Assembly (NCBI RefSeq): GCF_000327385.1 | Contig: NW_008706747.1 | Coordinates: 3,257,379 to 3,321,378, forward strand | Direction: 5' to 3' | DNA length: 64,000 nucleotides | From: Lottia gigantea | Lineage: Eukaryota; Mollusca; Gastropoda; Lottiidae | Shown: piece by piece, positions 23,666 through 35,330 of the stretch | Numbering within the stretch: position 1 is the stretch's first letter | Layout: each line of letters begins with the position of its first letter | Notes under the pieces: generated by a model | The model's database searches: none | Told to the model about the DNA's origin: nothing | What the model saw: the letters and a program-made list of their open reading frames with translations, nothing else | Program-made: the position numbers and the translations under genes

Positions 23666-23779
23666 CCAGTAGCTGACACATCGACGTCTAAATCCTATGC
23701 TCTGTAGAACTTGAATAATCGACAACCATTTTAGAAAACTTTCTTCCAAGGAAAGATTGACAAATACTGTTAATTTGCC

Positions 23780-24085
23780 ATTTCATTCAGAGAGTTCACA
23801 TAGACAAAATGGTTATGTTAATTGCTTACTTTTTATTGCTATATGAATAACCTATCAAATGTTACAACGTTTCGACAATGATACTAATTTCATGATAAAG
23901 GTTGTAATGTTAATTACAATTTTAGTTTGCCATTTCCTTCTTGCTATGTAAACCTTGCTATGTCAAATCTGACAACGTTTCGACGATGATACTAATTTCA
24001 AGATAGGCCTAGAAAATAATGTTTATTTGAAATTTTAGTTTGCCATTTCCTTCAGAAAGTTCACATATGGATATGATATATTTTT
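23780..24085 (+). repeat. Satellite-related repeats, three units
   Basis: TTTGCCATTTCATTCAGAGA with GTTCACATAG, and later TTTGCCATTTCCTTC twice (the last with AGAAAGTTCACATATGG), alternate with AACGTTTCGACAATGATACT twice. These combine the satellite motif with an extra block of about 110 bp. Confidence 0.55.
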
Positions 24086-24689
24086 CTTTTTTAATTTATC
24101 ATAAACGACCTAATATATATAGTTATCTGATCAAAAGCTCTCAACGTTTCTGCAATGATACCATTAAGTTCTTAGTAAAACTCAAGCTGAAACTCGACTG
24201 GATGATCGAATAGTTTCACACCATTCACAACAAGGTGACAAATTCAATTTATCATTTCCAGCATGGCAGTAACTTGATAAATACAAACTTGTGTCTTTTT
24301 TATCAGGGCTGTTTTTAAAATATTTAATGAGAAATTTTGCTTTATGTGAAATTGGAGCTGATGAGAGGGAACTCGATCTATGTTTCTATTGTACGCTCCA
24401 CCTCTGATTTAGATACTCTCTGATAAACAAATAGGGGTCGGTCAAAGGGGGCGAGAGCTGATACCGAGACGATTTCCGAAATGAATTGGAATGAATGGAG
24501 TTTTACGTCTTATTTTACAGCAATTAAATGTGCTAAATATTACATGTGTTTAATAAAATCATTTTTTAAAAAATTCATATATAAAATAATACTTAAAAAA
24601 TGTTTTTGTTCTTTTCAAAGCATACACGTGTTATTTTTAGTCAAAATTCCAATTTCATTTTCAATGACATACGAATTTTATTTTTAACT

Positions 24690-24915
24690 AATATAAATAC
24701 CATTTTTAATTACATAATTTCATTTCATTAATATACAAATTTCATTTTTAATTACGTATAAATTTCATTTCATTAATATACAAATTTCATTTTTAATGAC
24801 ATATAAATTTCATTTCATTAATATACAAATTTCATTTTTAATGACGTATAAATTGCATTTTAATTAAAATACAAATTTCATTTTTAATGACGTATAAATT
24901 GCATTTTAATTAAAA
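24690..24915. repeat. AT-rich tandem repeat (ATACAAATTTCATTTTTAAT)
   Basis: Alternating units of ATACAAATTTCATTTTTAAT and GACGTATAAATTTCATTTCA repeat about five times, about 45 bp per pair. Confidence 0.8.
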
Positions 24916-25112
24916 TACAAATTTTCTTATTAATTATATACAAAATTCCTTGTTAATTATATACAAAATTCCTTGTTAATTATATACAAAATTCCTTATT
25001 AATTATATACAAAATTCCTTATTAATTATATACAAAATTCCTTATTAATTATATACAAAATTCCTTGTTAATTATATACAAAATTCCTTGTTAATTATAT
25101 ACAAAATTCATT
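24916..25112. repeat. 23-bp tandem repeat, about eight copies
   Basis: TTAATTATATACAAAATTCC followed by TTG or TTA repeats with an exact 23-bp step. It grades into the neighbouring 45-bp array on the left and a poly-T run (about 25177-25199) on the right. Confidence 0.9.
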
Positions 25113-25114
25113 TC

Positions 25115-25800
25115 CGATTGCATCCAAATCTCTTTTTAATAATCTAAACATTGTAACTTAAACATAGGCCTACCAATTTCTTTTTTTTTTTTTTTTTTTC
25201 AGCATATTTTATTTTTGATCTTCCAGACATTTTACGACTGCAAACAGGAATCTTACTACTTAACAGGAGACCAAATCGGCTGACAAAATTAACTTTTAAA
25301 ATACAATTCCAAATTCCTGGGCCTATGTTTTCGTAATTTCAAACGTCTTGTTTATTTCTTTGTAGCCACGCCCTTCAAGACGCCAGAAGCAACTAATCAA
25401 AGAAATGACTTCATCAATAGTTACCCAGTCTTTAATTAAAAAGGTGTAAACGATGTGGTTTTAATTAGAGACTCATTGATCCGCTCCTTAACAACTCTCT
25501 ACTTTCATTTTCTACTATTGTCTACTTTCGATTTGGCATTGTCTACTTTCGTTTTATTACATCAAGTATTTAAATTATGTTATCTGTGGTCTCGCCAATG
25601 TATTAACTTTCTTTCGCTTTTATCTCTTCAGCTGAATCAATAAAAATCAGCATGTTTTTGAATATCTCAATATATATGGGCTGTTCACTTGCCCCTCTCC
25701 CTGGGTGGGGCCTAGTTGGGATGGGAATTCAGATTTCAAATTATATTTCATAGTAAGCCTACACATGTGTTTTTCCCGTTTGTAAGATAGCCTACTGGAC
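25115..25800. other. Intergenic, no gene seen
   Basis: Apart from the poly-T run, I see only TTTGTCTACTTTCGTTT-like short repeats near 25515-25555. Confidence 0.4.
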
Positions 25801-25839
25801 TGGTGCGTGTCAGAGTTTTACATCGTCCTCTTCTGCATC

Positions 25840-26160
25840 ATCTATGCTCATGAAAAAGTACGACGACATGCATTGTAAAATTCGCCAGGGCAGCATCATT
25901 GGACAACATACCCTTGTGGCACCATTTATGCTGAGAAAACGGACGACGCAAGGCAGTGTACAACGAGGGAAATTATGCCATGACAGCCTTAATGGATAAC
26001 TCATTTCAGGCCCTTGCTTCATTTTATAATGCACCATTTATGCTGGATATGGTTGATGACGCCATGCGGTGCAGAATTAGGAGAAATTTTGCTATGCCAG
26101 CATTATTTGACAACGCTATTCAGATGTCCGAATGTAGAGGGATCTTTAATATGTAGCCCA
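25840..26160. mobile_element. Degenerate SINE pieces
   Basis: GTACAACGAGGGAAATTATG, GCCATGCGGTGCAGAATTAG, AGAAATTTTGCTATGCCAGC and TAGAGGGATCTTTAATATGT match successive parts of the SINE body (ATGAGGGAAATTTTGCCAGG, AAGGGATCTTTAACGTAGCA). Frames of 75 and 66 codons here are therefore not genes. Confidence 0.6.
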
Positions 26161-26164
26161 CAGC

Positions 26165-26820
26165 ATACGAGCCCAGTCCCAACCTTACAATAATATTACA
26201 TCGCTCTTTTCATCACTAAATGACTTTTATATACATCATCTTTTCATAGTCTAGTTCCTCCGCTTTATAACATTGTCTGAACCCACTCGAGCAAAAGACA
26301 CTAAGATAAATATTATCCTATGTTCTCTTTAGGGTGTTGTGTTGCTCACTTCAACAGCACAATGCTTCGAACGCAACCCTTTCTTCTTCCAAGTGGGGTA
26401 ACTCTATTAAATTTACGTTAGATGGCGCCTCGTCGCCGCAACCACTCCATATCGTCTGTAGCTAATTGTTCCGACATTTTAGGTTTTTTCTTTTTTAAAT
26501 GATGGAGGAAGGGTTGCTTTTGTGTGTACACTTGATTCGTAATAGCCTTACACGTTGTCGCCATTGTTGTCAAAATGATCTCACTACATTAAAATCCTGT
26601 CGTTGTCGCCATTTTGACGAACATTGATGTTAAATGACGCAAATCTAATTAAAATATTTGGGACAATTATTCGATTAAATTGAATTTTATTTTAATAGGA
26701 TGCGCTTATGTGTAAGTAACTCAATAAAATTTCTTCGTATGCCCTGAATTGATTTGAATAATAGGCCTATTTTGATTTGGGGAATGTTAACTTTTTATGC
26801 GTAGGCCTATCGGGGAAACT
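26165..26820. other. Intergenic, no feature seen
   Basis: Two GTCGCCATT motifs occur near 26558 and 26606. No gene seen. Confidence 0.4.
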
Positions 26821-26824
26821 AATA

Positions 26825-26965
26825 GCATCGACTTTCAGTACGGTATTTCCATTTTCAGTCAGACGTCTGTACGTGGTTCTTGCAATTCCACTAAACCTGA
26901 GCCTGTAATGTCATTATCGCAAAGGACTTTTGGCCTACCTAATAGCTGCAGCTTTTGCGTTACCC
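26825..26965. mobile_element. Partial copy of MITE family B
   Basis: CAGTCAGACGTCTGTACGTG, TTCTTGCAATTCCACTAAAC, TGTCATTATCGCAAAGG and CTGCAGCTTTTGCG follow the order of the left arm and turn of the element at 15.5 kb. Confidence 0.65.
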
Positions 26966-27234
26966 TTCTTTCACCAAATTTAATTTATTTAACAGGTTGA
27001 AAGAATATACCTCTAAATTTCAAGTTATCTTGGAAATATGTTTGAAGGTGTGGACATTAGCTCGCTCGAGCTGACAAGGGGAGATAATGTTACCTTCGAA
27101 ACAAAACTCCACAAATTACAGTTAAGTATCAAAATATCCGATATTTAGATGATAATTCGTACTTATAAAAGCAGAAAATAAAAATAAACAGAAGCTTTAA
27201 TCCATGATCACCGATTTGAGCGGAGATAAACCCT

Positions 27235-27560
27235 ATCATTTCATATCTTTAGGCCAGGTATGACAACAATCGGATGAAAACAGTCGCTTTGAAGACAGAG
27301 AAAGTCTCCAATTTTATATGGTATTCATCGGCGAAGGTTAAGCTATTTCATTTCATATCTTAAGGCCAGGTATGAGAACAATCGGATCAAAACAGTCGCT
27401 TTCTGACACAGAAAAATCCTCGAATATTCGTAAGTATTTGGCAAGGCTTCGATGCATATACATGGGTATTTAGCGACAACAATATTACTAGGCTAGTTTA
27501 TATCTTTTAGGCCGGGTATGAAAACAATTGCTTTCAGCTGCTTCCAAAACAGAAAAAGGC
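27235..27560. repeat. Three diverged tandem units, 113-147 bp
   Basis: TTTAGGCCAGGTATGA and CAATCGGATCAAAACAGTCG recur near 27251, 27364 and 27511 (the last shortened). Each unit ends with a GACACAGAAAAA-like piece. Confidence 0.7.
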
Positions 27561-27564
27561 TTTA

Positions 27565-28605
27565 AATACAGGGTACTGTATTCTGTTTGATATCTAAAAC
27601 CCTCACTGCAAACGTCTAACAATAGAAAAGCTTACTGAGCTAGAAAGCTTAAGTTTCGATTGTTTCGTTGATTAGAGTTAATATACGTATAAAAACACAA
27701 CAGACAGTACTGAACGTACCCCAAGGTGTAAACGATACGATAGTTTGTCACCTGGGCCTCCTTTGACACAATATCTAATTAAAGAACAATATAAACACGA
27801 CGTATCTCCTTACACTCGACTATAAATGAACAAATACCTTAATAGCCACCATAAAACCCTGGTAGGATAGAGTGTCGTTAGAGACATCGTTAGATTTGTC
27901 CAAGAACACCGATAAATCGCTTTCCAATGAGGTGAAGCGAGACCCCAGGGGGAAGAATGGGAGGGAGATCCAGCGACACGGTACAATAAGACATGCAGCT
28001 AAATTTGGTTTTAAATCCTCTTTATTTCATTTCTACATTTTTTTATCAAATATTTTATTTCATTTCAGATCTTTTTTTTTTGTGAATATTCACTCTTTAT
28101 TCAATTATTTTATTCACATCATAATTTCATTTTACTTCTTATCAAATATTTCACTTTATAGTTTATTTTATCACTTAATCAATTTCCATTTTCCCCTTTT
28201 TTGTCAAATATTATTTTTCTTTAACGTAAAATTCTATTTCATTTCGTAGCTAAAAAACCGGAACGAAATAACGTAAGCTGTATTATAATTAGGTTATATG
28301 AATTGTTATTTCAACCAAAAATATTGACGAGCCAAATTAAGGAGTCAAAGAGTCTGATGAAATTAACCAATGATTAGACAGATGTGGGTCACGTGTGTGA
28401 AAGATGCGGCCGAGACGATGATTAGATAAAATGGCTACTATTCAATCATCTCTTGATGAATTTCGGTTCGTTAAAACATTTAATAAACTTCCAAGAGTGT
28501 TTCTATTCATCATGTTATTGGTGATAATTTGTTGTTAAAGCGATATGGAACCATAAGCGTAAGAAACGTGGGTGTAGGTGATGGGGTTGAAAGCCGACGA
28601 CATTT
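27565..28605. other. Intergenic, with a T-rich stretch
   Basis: Positions 28020-28250 are rich in TTTCATTT/TATTTCA words. The 125-codon frame crossing them is low complexity and not called as a gene. Confidence 0.4.
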
Positions 28606-28609
28606 GAAA

Positions 28610-28945
28610 TGAAATGAATGGAGTTTTACGTCCTACTTTTCTGCACCATGTGGGCTAATGAAGACGGACAACACCATGTAGGGTACAAATGTAGGGAAAA
28701 TGTAGGGAAAATTTTGCCAGGACAGTGGCATTAGCCTGCTCTTTTTCGATTTCCAACTGTCAAGGGATCTTTAACGTAGCACACGGGGCCTCGGTTTATT
28801 GTCTCATCGGAACGACTCGTCGACTTTCAGAAGGCCTGGCCATGGAATCAGAATTCTCCTTACCTAGAGGAGGATTCGAACCCAAGCAGACGACAATTTA
28901 GCTTGCCAACGATTGAGCCTGTTCCACTGCAGTCACCGGGAATAT
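28610..28945 (-). mobile_element. Near-complete tRNA-derived SINE
   Basis: Read on the minus strand, the head has an A-box-like AGGCTCAATCGTTGGCAAGC and a B box GGGTTCGAATCC about 35 nt apart, as in tRNA promoters. A body follows with CCGAGGCCCCGTGTGC, TGCCACTGTCCTGGC and CCCACATGGTGCAGAAAAGT. The tail reads AGGACGTAAAACTCCATTCA and ends in TTTCATTTC simple repeats. Length is about 335 bp. This copy served as my reference for the many fragments in the window. The central domain may belong to one of the widespread metazoan SINE superfamilies, which I could not verify. Confidence 0.8.
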
Positions 28946-28949
28946 TTCT

Positions 28950-29840
28950 ATCATTATACTGGTATGTTTAGCGGTTCCATAGCATAAAAAAATAATGGCA
29001 CCACAACTAGTGGGCTCTCACGTAGCTAGCCTAGCAGGGCTCTTTCTTAATTTTTAAGCCAACATAAACTCAGGCTCAATAAATCGTAACAAGATGCCGA
29101 AATGAGAACAAATTATTATGTCTTCTTTTCCTTGATGTACGACTTCAATTTCTTTAAATTGCAAATAAATCTTTCACACCTGTGATAGCCTCGCCCTAAT
29201 CTGATGACCTTAACACGTGACGTGACAACCCATAGCAACAAAATGGCAGAATTGTCACGCGATTTGCAGCCAAATTATCCTCAATTTTGTCGTAATAAAA
29301 TTTTGAACAATACAGAAGCCGAGATTATTATGATGTAGAAGTCAAATGTCGTTTGGTTTGAGTTTAGTCAAGGTTCTCGATTATCCAGCTCAAATTTCTT
29401 AATTTTATCTAAATATGAAACGAAGACGTTGTAAGAAACCTTATTTTGACTTGTCGCGTATTTTAATGGAAATGGACCAATGTAATCAAAATATATTACA
29501 AATCTGTTTCCTGATATTTTCGTCTCCAGTGTAATCTAACAAGTAACTAACTGCAGTCCCGTTCTAATGACGTTATTTCTAACCAATCAAAGCGCGACAT
29601 GCAGGACCCGTTTCTTGAAAGCAACTCACCTTTAATGACGTAGTTATCGCAAAGGGCATTTGCTACATACGTTTATAATATAGGTTTAATGTTTAAAATT
29701 TGCATTTCTATAATGACAGGAATCACAGACATCTGGTATGATGCAAAAAAAAAGCCAAGGTCACCGATACACACGAAAAGGACCAGAAAACTTCTTTATA
29801 ACCAGTTTAGGAGTGGCTTATTCTTGGGGACTATTGATAG
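28950..29840. other. Intergenic, no gene seen
   Basis: Only scattered short motifs (for example ACACGTGACGTGACAAC near 29214). Confidence 0.4.
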
Positions 29841-29844
29841 GCCT

Positions 29845-29998
29845 ACTTGACCAATCGAATTAAAATGCAGCACAAGTCTATAATATTTCGCTATTTCGTG
29901 CTGATCATTGGCGCTTGACCAATCGTATTGAAATGCAACTCAAGTCTATAATATTTCGTTCATTTCGTGCTGGTCATTGGTGCTTGACCGGTTATTAC
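29845..29998. repeat. Two-copy tandem duplication, about 78 bp
   Basis: TTGACCAATCGAATTAAAAT with CAAGTCTATAATATTTCG and TTTCGTGCTGATCATTGG occurs twice in a row with few differences, with a third partial start (GCTTGACCGG). Confidence 0.8.
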
Positions 29999-30159
29999 AC
30001 ATAATTTATAGCCTCGTGGAACTTGTTGAATATTTTAGCACCCTTTGAGACTGAAATGTGCCATTGAAAACTGACCAACCGTTATTCCCGTCCGATGGTG
30101 TGAAGAAATTCAACAAATGAACACGAGATAACAATCTACAATGTATAATGAAACAGACA

Positions 30160-30565
30160 TTTCAAATGAAACGAAGTTTTACCTCCGCTAGTTCTGTGGG
30201 CTACCCTAATAGAAGAGATTGTTATCAAAAGTAAACCACTTGTCGAGGATGGTAAAAGACAAAATCAGACCCTCTTCCAGTTAACTAATATCGCATCCAA
30301 GACTATAGGTGACAATTGTTGGTAGATGACTAGTTAATGTCCGCTTCCACTTTCATAGTATCACAGAAAAAGGGATACTGAAATATGCTTAGTTTTACGT
30401 ATTAGCCCAATAAAATGAACGAAATGGAGTTTTATGTCCTACTGTTCTGCACCTTATTGGAAATGGAGTTTTGCATCCCACCGTTCTAAACAGAAGTGTA
30501 GAAAATAAAACATAATTTTTGGAGCTTTTTGAAGAAATTCCATTTCGACGTAAAACTCGATTTCG
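30160..30565. mobile_element. SINE tail fragments, four pieces
   Basis: AAATGAAACGAAGTTTTACC (30165), ACGAAATGGAGTTTTATGTC (30419), GGAAATGGAGTTTTGCATCC (30459) and the reverse-oriented GACGTAAAACTCGATTTCG (about 30550) are all SINE tails. Two of them are adjacent, 40 bp apart. Confidence 0.65.
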
Positions 30566-30574
30566 TTTCGCTTT

Positions 30575-30915
30575 TTATCGTCCGTATTGCTAGCCAGTCT
30601 GCACTGTAGAGGGTTTAATGCCTTTAACCTTTGTAGTAAGGCGTGAAAAGATGAGATTGTTAAATGGCAACTTGACATGCAATGTCATCTTCTGTGTTAA
30701 ATAAGTCTTTATTTCACATTTTGAATAATTTGCCAAGTTCCCACAGGTCTACTACTTCTTATTGTTTATGAGCACACTTCATTATTTCAGAAATATACAT
30801 GTATTTCTTTGAAACGGGCTCCTGACTCGTATTCGAAGGGTTTGAGCAGTGGTATCTGGTGCACCGAAAGGGAGAGCATGATCCGTTACCGGAGACCTGG
30901 AAACTATTTCAGTTT
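30575..30915. other. Intergenic, no feature seen
   Basis: Nothing supportable. Confidence 0.4.
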
Positions 30916-30917
30916 AT

Positions 30918-31170
30918 TACGTCTTTATCTAATACCTTGACCACAATGGCTCACTATCTTGTTTCACAGTCAGCGATTTGACTGGATTGTACCCCAGCGA
31001 ATACAGCCAGTCAGAGCCCTCGATTTCATGCGTAATTTTTTATTAGTCTTCCTCAAGTTTTGGTTGTATTCGCTTACGTACAATCTACTCAAATTGCTGT
31101 ATTCACAACCTTTCGTGAAACAAGGCAGTCAAGGTATAAGATGAAGGCGTAATAGCTTGGAAGATGAAAG
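30918..31170. mobile_element. MITE family A, copy 1
   Basis: ATCTAATACCTTGACCACAA, TTGACTGGATTGTACCCCAG and CAGCCAGTCAGAGCCCT on the left are mirrored by GTACAATCTACTCAAAT, then GGCAGTCAAGGTATAAGATG on the right. Palindromic and without coding capacity. Confidence 0.65.
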
Positions 31171-31174
31171 AGAC

Positions 31175-32010
31175 CTGCAAACGTTTTCACAGTTACACCT
31201 TTAGCTGTATTGACACGGAATGTCCTGCTCTGGCGAAGGGTGAGCATGCCCGGACCTCTCAACACCACTTCAAAACAGCTAAAGTAGGCTAGCAAGAATC
31301 AATTGCTTGGTACGAAATATCCATTTGAGGAACCCAATTAAGAGGCACCGAGTGTAGGGCATGGCCTATCCCCCACTCCCTCCACCCCTTGTTATAGCAC
31401 TTAAACTCTCAGAGACACCTCATCATGCCCCCCCCCCCCTTCCATAGCACTAAAACCCCCACGAAAGGTTTAATCTAAAATAAGGCTGTATTTTCTTGTT
31501 ACATCTGAAGCGTTAATCAAAGATGACGTTTATCATAAGTCATAACTTTAACCATATTCAAATTTTACCATTTTTACGAAACGCAATATTAACACTCACG
31601 CCTGGTCGAGTCGTAAGGCGAGAAATTTGATCAATCACGATATGACGAAGAGTCTCTTGGGTAAACAGAATCGGCGTTAGCTATCTTTCTTAAATGTGTG
31701 AAGCGACAAAAAGCAGCGAACGAAACTTTATGAGCTGCTCCGAACCGCAATTTTTATGCTAACGGGAAATTTCGAATGTAGACGAGACCCACGAGATATT
31801 AGCCTAGCTGCAATAACGTAAACAAATGGCGGCATCGTGTGTAAAGGTATACTTGATCGTGGAACGCCGAGATCAAAATTATCGGATGACGCTTGTCGAG
31901 GGAATCACGCCAAGCGCTGAAATTAGCTATGAATTTTTATGGTTTATCGTATCACAATTCAGATCATAAATAATCAACACGTTATTTGTGATTGGTGTCT
32001 GCAAGTGGTA
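31175..32010. other. Intergenic, with a poly-C run
   Basis: Poly-C near 31427-31438 within two similar CCATAGCACTAAAAC/TTATAGCACTTAAAC pieces. An AAATGGCGGCATCG motif lies at about 31824. No gene seen. Confidence 0.35.
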
Positions 32011-32019
32011 GACATAGTA

Positions 32020-32200
32020 ACGAAATGGAATTAGTTATACGTCCTAGATTTCTGCTCGAATTTGGACATGTAATTTGCCAACAGAAATTTTGCAAAGACA
32101 TTACAGTATTAGTCTAAGGCACTAGGCCTACCCTACGGTTAACCTTTAATGATTGTCAGTGCATATCCTTTAATACACGGGGCAGTCGGGGACAGACATT
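32020..32200 (+). mobile_element. Decayed SINE copy
   Basis: AACGAAATGGAATTAGTTAT, ACGTCCTAGATTTCTGC, TTTTGCAAAGACATTACAGT and CCTTTAATACACGGGGCAG follow SINE order from tail to body. Confidence 0.5.
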
Positions 32201-32204
32201 AAGC

Positions 32205-33325
32205 TTCGAGGGAAATTCCGTCATGAAAAATTTAGATCACTTCTAAGTCTTGTTGAGAAATGCACCGGTAGGAGCAGGCTTTGTGCTGTTTTACGCAAAA
32301 TCTTACCTATTTAGGCTCCGTCAAGACTTCATACTCAACTTGAAGGACTAAAGGCAAACTGACCCCATCACATTCTCTCAGATTGGGGCTTTCTACCAAA
32401 CATAAATATAGTACGTCTTGTGTTTCTTCATGGACGCCATGTCATCGCGCCAAAGATAAATTGCACGCGCAAGATGACAAAGGGAGATAACTACAAATCC
32501 TTGTAAAATACTCAGACCACAAATTCTAATGCCGGAATTCGTCGAACAGGGAAAATAAACATGAAATAATGATAATAGTTTATTACCGTACGGTAATAGT
32601 TTAAGCTACAGAAAGGCCGTTCGATTTCGTTGCCATAGAAAAAAAATCCAAAGACGAAAATGAATAGGCCTAATCTCGATCTCTTTATTTTTGCTTATTA
32701 AAATAGTGACAACGACATCCGAAAAGTGAAAGACCACAATAGCCCCCTCTTGATCTACAACCATTATCTCTACATCCATTCGAGGAATAATAACACCCTT
32801 CAACCTGAAAGTAATGAAATTATGTGGAGATTTACGTCATATATCTCTACAGTGTCTCATTTTGAGCCGAGGCCCGGGGACTTGACTGGTTTGGGCCTGT
32901 GGCGGAGGCCGGTTTACGTCCGAAGGGGGGGGGGGGGGGGGATTTGTTTTTAAGAAAGGAGGAGGGAGGAGGAGGCAAGGGCACAATTGACATTTTACTG
33001 AAGATTCGAGTCGGCGACAAAAACGGCTACTATTCCCCGCACTTTAGTAAAAAACTAAAACAAAAACAAAGCCATACCTGATCAACGTTTTGACCCACCA
33101 TAATCAAAACAAACACTAACAACAAAACGCCTGCTTTCATCATTCTGTTAGACTATGGATTGCTTTACTCTCTTCTTGCTAACAGCAGAACAACTGTTGA
33201 ATTTAAACATGTAAAGACGCCATCTCTATTTTATTGACCCTTGAGATTCCGGCATTTTGTCGTAAACAGGAACTTGTCACGGTTAGTTTGATATGCCACA
33301 TAAACTTGTATTTTAGAATGCAATT
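32205..33325. other. Intergenic, with a long poly-G tract
   Basis: A run of about 16 G lies at 32925-32941, followed by a GGAGGAGGGAGGAGGAGG purine stretch. Short frames across it are Gly-rich artefacts. Confidence 0.4.
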
Positions 33326-33329
33326 CACT

Positions 33330-33755
33330 AACGTAGGCCTACAATGCAATCAAATCGCTGCATTTACAAACTTCTGTTTTACAAGAAAAGTGGCTATTGC
33401 AGTCAAGGTATAAGTTTGTAATAGCTTGACATTGTGAAGATATGTTAGGTGGTGTCTGATGTTTCTATAAACAGACAATAGTATACAGTGGACCACTCTC
33501 TCGAATGTAACCCAGAGTTAGATGCTTACGAACTTTGTCTTATACCTTGACTGCAATTGCCATCTTACTTGTATCATGGAATACAGTGATTTGATTTGAT
33601 TGAATTGTATGTCAGTGAATACTATGGTTTTGTGTTCACAGACTTTCTGTCGAGACTCTGATTGGCTGTATTCTTTATTGTACAATCCAATCAAACCCTT
33701 TATCTACAAATTTAAATGATACGAGAAAGGAGGCCATTGCAGTCAAGGTATTAGT
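33330..33755. mobile_element. MITE family A, copies 2 and 3
   Basis: A right half (CAATGCAATCAAATCGC, GCAGTCAAGGTATAAGTTTG, GCTTGACATTGTGAAGATA; 33330-33455) is followed by a nearly full copy (TATACCTTGACTGCAATTGC, TTGATTGAATTGTATGTCAG, TTGTACAATCCAATCAAACC, TTGCAGTCAAGGTATTAG; about 33540-33755). Confidence 0.7.
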
Positions 33756-33939
33756 ACAAAGATATACATCAACGTACCTCTTCTGGTTCCCCTTTTGATT
33801 TTGTGAATAACAAAAACGAACACATTTTGATACATAATTTAACAACAAAGCAAAACAGGCATGAAACGTTTTCACATTAACCATAATTGAAAAGACATTT
33901 TCTTTAGAAATTCCTAAAAATAATCATAACAAGCTTATT

Positions 33940-34035
33940 TAAAATGAAATGGAGTTTTACGTCCTACCTTTCCACACTATGTAGGATAATGAAGACAGTC
34001 AACGCCATGCAGTGCTATGAGATTATTTATTGTTT
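33940..34035 (+). mobile_element. SINE tail fragment
   Basis: AAATGGAGTTTTACGTCCTA, CACTATGTAGGATAATGAAG and CAACGCCATGCAGTGCTATG match the tail and first part of the body. Confidence 0.7.
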
Positions 34036-34209
34036 GATTTCGAATATTGTCCAATCAGCTTTCAATTTACAATATGGACCAGTTATCAAAATATCGTGAT
34101 TAAAATGCCCCCACCTTAGACAAACTTTATGCCACTCTGCGACTGGGCTTCTCAACCTTTTGCATCTTCAAGAGTACACATATAACATGATGTTTATTTC
34201 ATTTTACCC

Positions 34210-34285
34210 GTCTTCATTAGCCCACATGGTGCAGAAAAGTAGGACGTAAAACTCCATTCCTTTCCTTTTTCCTTTTTATTTCATT
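34210..34285 (-). mobile_element. SINE tail fragment
   Basis: TTCATTAGCCCACATGGTGC, AGAAAAGTAGGACGTAAAAC and TCCATTCCTTTCC are a close match to the reverse complement of the reference tail at 28.6 kb. Confidence 0.75.
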
Positions 34286-34329
34286 TTATATCGTGTTTAG
34301 TTGGCCAATAGGATTGTTGACCTAGCATC

Positions 34330-34810
34330 TCTTTCAGAGAGTCCACAAAGTAATTCAAGCTTATTGGGTATTTATTGTTTGTCAACTTAACATACCTTTC
34401 AGAGAGTCCACACAACTGATAATGTCAACTTGGCATCTCTTTCAGAGAGTTCACAAAACTAATAATGTTAGCTTGGTATTTGGGTTTGTCAACTTTACAT
34501 AGAGAGTCCAAAGCTAATAATTATTATACAGTATTTAGATTGTCAACTCAGTATCTATTTCAGAGAGTCCACATAGCTAATAATGTATATTTAGTATTTA
34601 GATTGTCAACTCAGCATCCCTTTCAGAAAGTCCACATGACTAATAATGTTTATTTAGGACATTTGGTAACTGGGTTTGTCAAATTTACATCCCTTGTTTC
34701 TTTTTTATCCTCTTGGCACCCCTTTCAGAGAGCCCACATAGTTAATAAAGTTTATTTGGTATATATCCTCTTGGCACCCCTTTCAGAGAGTCCACATAGC
34801 TAATAAAATA
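34330..34810 (+). repeat. Satellite array, about 60-bp units, eight copies
   Basis: TTTCAGAGAGTCCACATAGC, then TAATAATGTTTATTTGGTAT and TTGTCAACTTGGCATC, recurs near 34336, 34396, 34445, 34501, 34563, 34625, 34725 and 34784. Steps are mostly 49-62 bp. Single monomers of the same family are scattered in both orientations elsewhere in the window. A 112-codon frame across the array is an artefact. Confidence 0.85.
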
Positions 34811-34814
34811 TATT

Positions 34815-35330
34815 TCACATGTACAGTACATTTAAAAGGCTTGGATGAAAATGATGATAAAATTTATATGTCTGTTCCCTTTCAACATACCACTGGATTT
34901 CATTCACAAAAAAAAACAAAACAAAAATAAAAACACTTTTAGCAAATCCACGCCCTAATTCTACAAATTACAAATCATCTTTTAACCAATTTTATATTTA
35001 TACACAATTGGGTAATATAATTCAAAATGCAATCCTATTTAATTTGTTTCATTTATATTGTATGGGATATTTCATTCATTCTTGAAAGTGATTCTGAATT
35101 TTGTTCTCATTTTTCAAGTTAGTTATGTGACCACACAAAACACCCCTTATTTTGAAAATGAACTTATCTCGTACATCTTTAATAGGTGTCATACTAGTTA
35201 AAAAAATGTAAGTGTGGAAGAGTTGATACAAAAAAAAGGGGGTGTCAACCATATCTTGTATAATTTACAGCCTTCATGCGTTCAAATCACATTTTCACAA
35301 AGTTTAATTTTCTTGCAGCACTATTGTTCT
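34815..35330. other. Probable 3' flank or UTR of ENOX
   Basis: A+T-rich, directly beyond the ENOX stop on its minus strand. I could not pick a poly(A) signal with confidence. Confidence 0.4.

Noticed and set aside
25810-26156. Two overlapping frames of 75 and 66 codons on opposite strands
   Set aside because: The DNA matches successive SINE parts, so the frames are by-products.
27872-28249. A 125-codon plus-strand frame
   Set aside because: Mostly Phe/Ile/Ser from T-rich simple sequence. No domain.
28866-28945. A possible tRNA gene, from the B-box-like GGTTCGAATCC
   Set aside because: The arms do not form a tRNA cloverleaf and the sequence continues into a SINE body, so it is the SINE head.
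34465-34803. A 112-codon plus-strand frame
   Set aside because: It runs through the 60-bp satellite array and its protein simply repeats the monomer.
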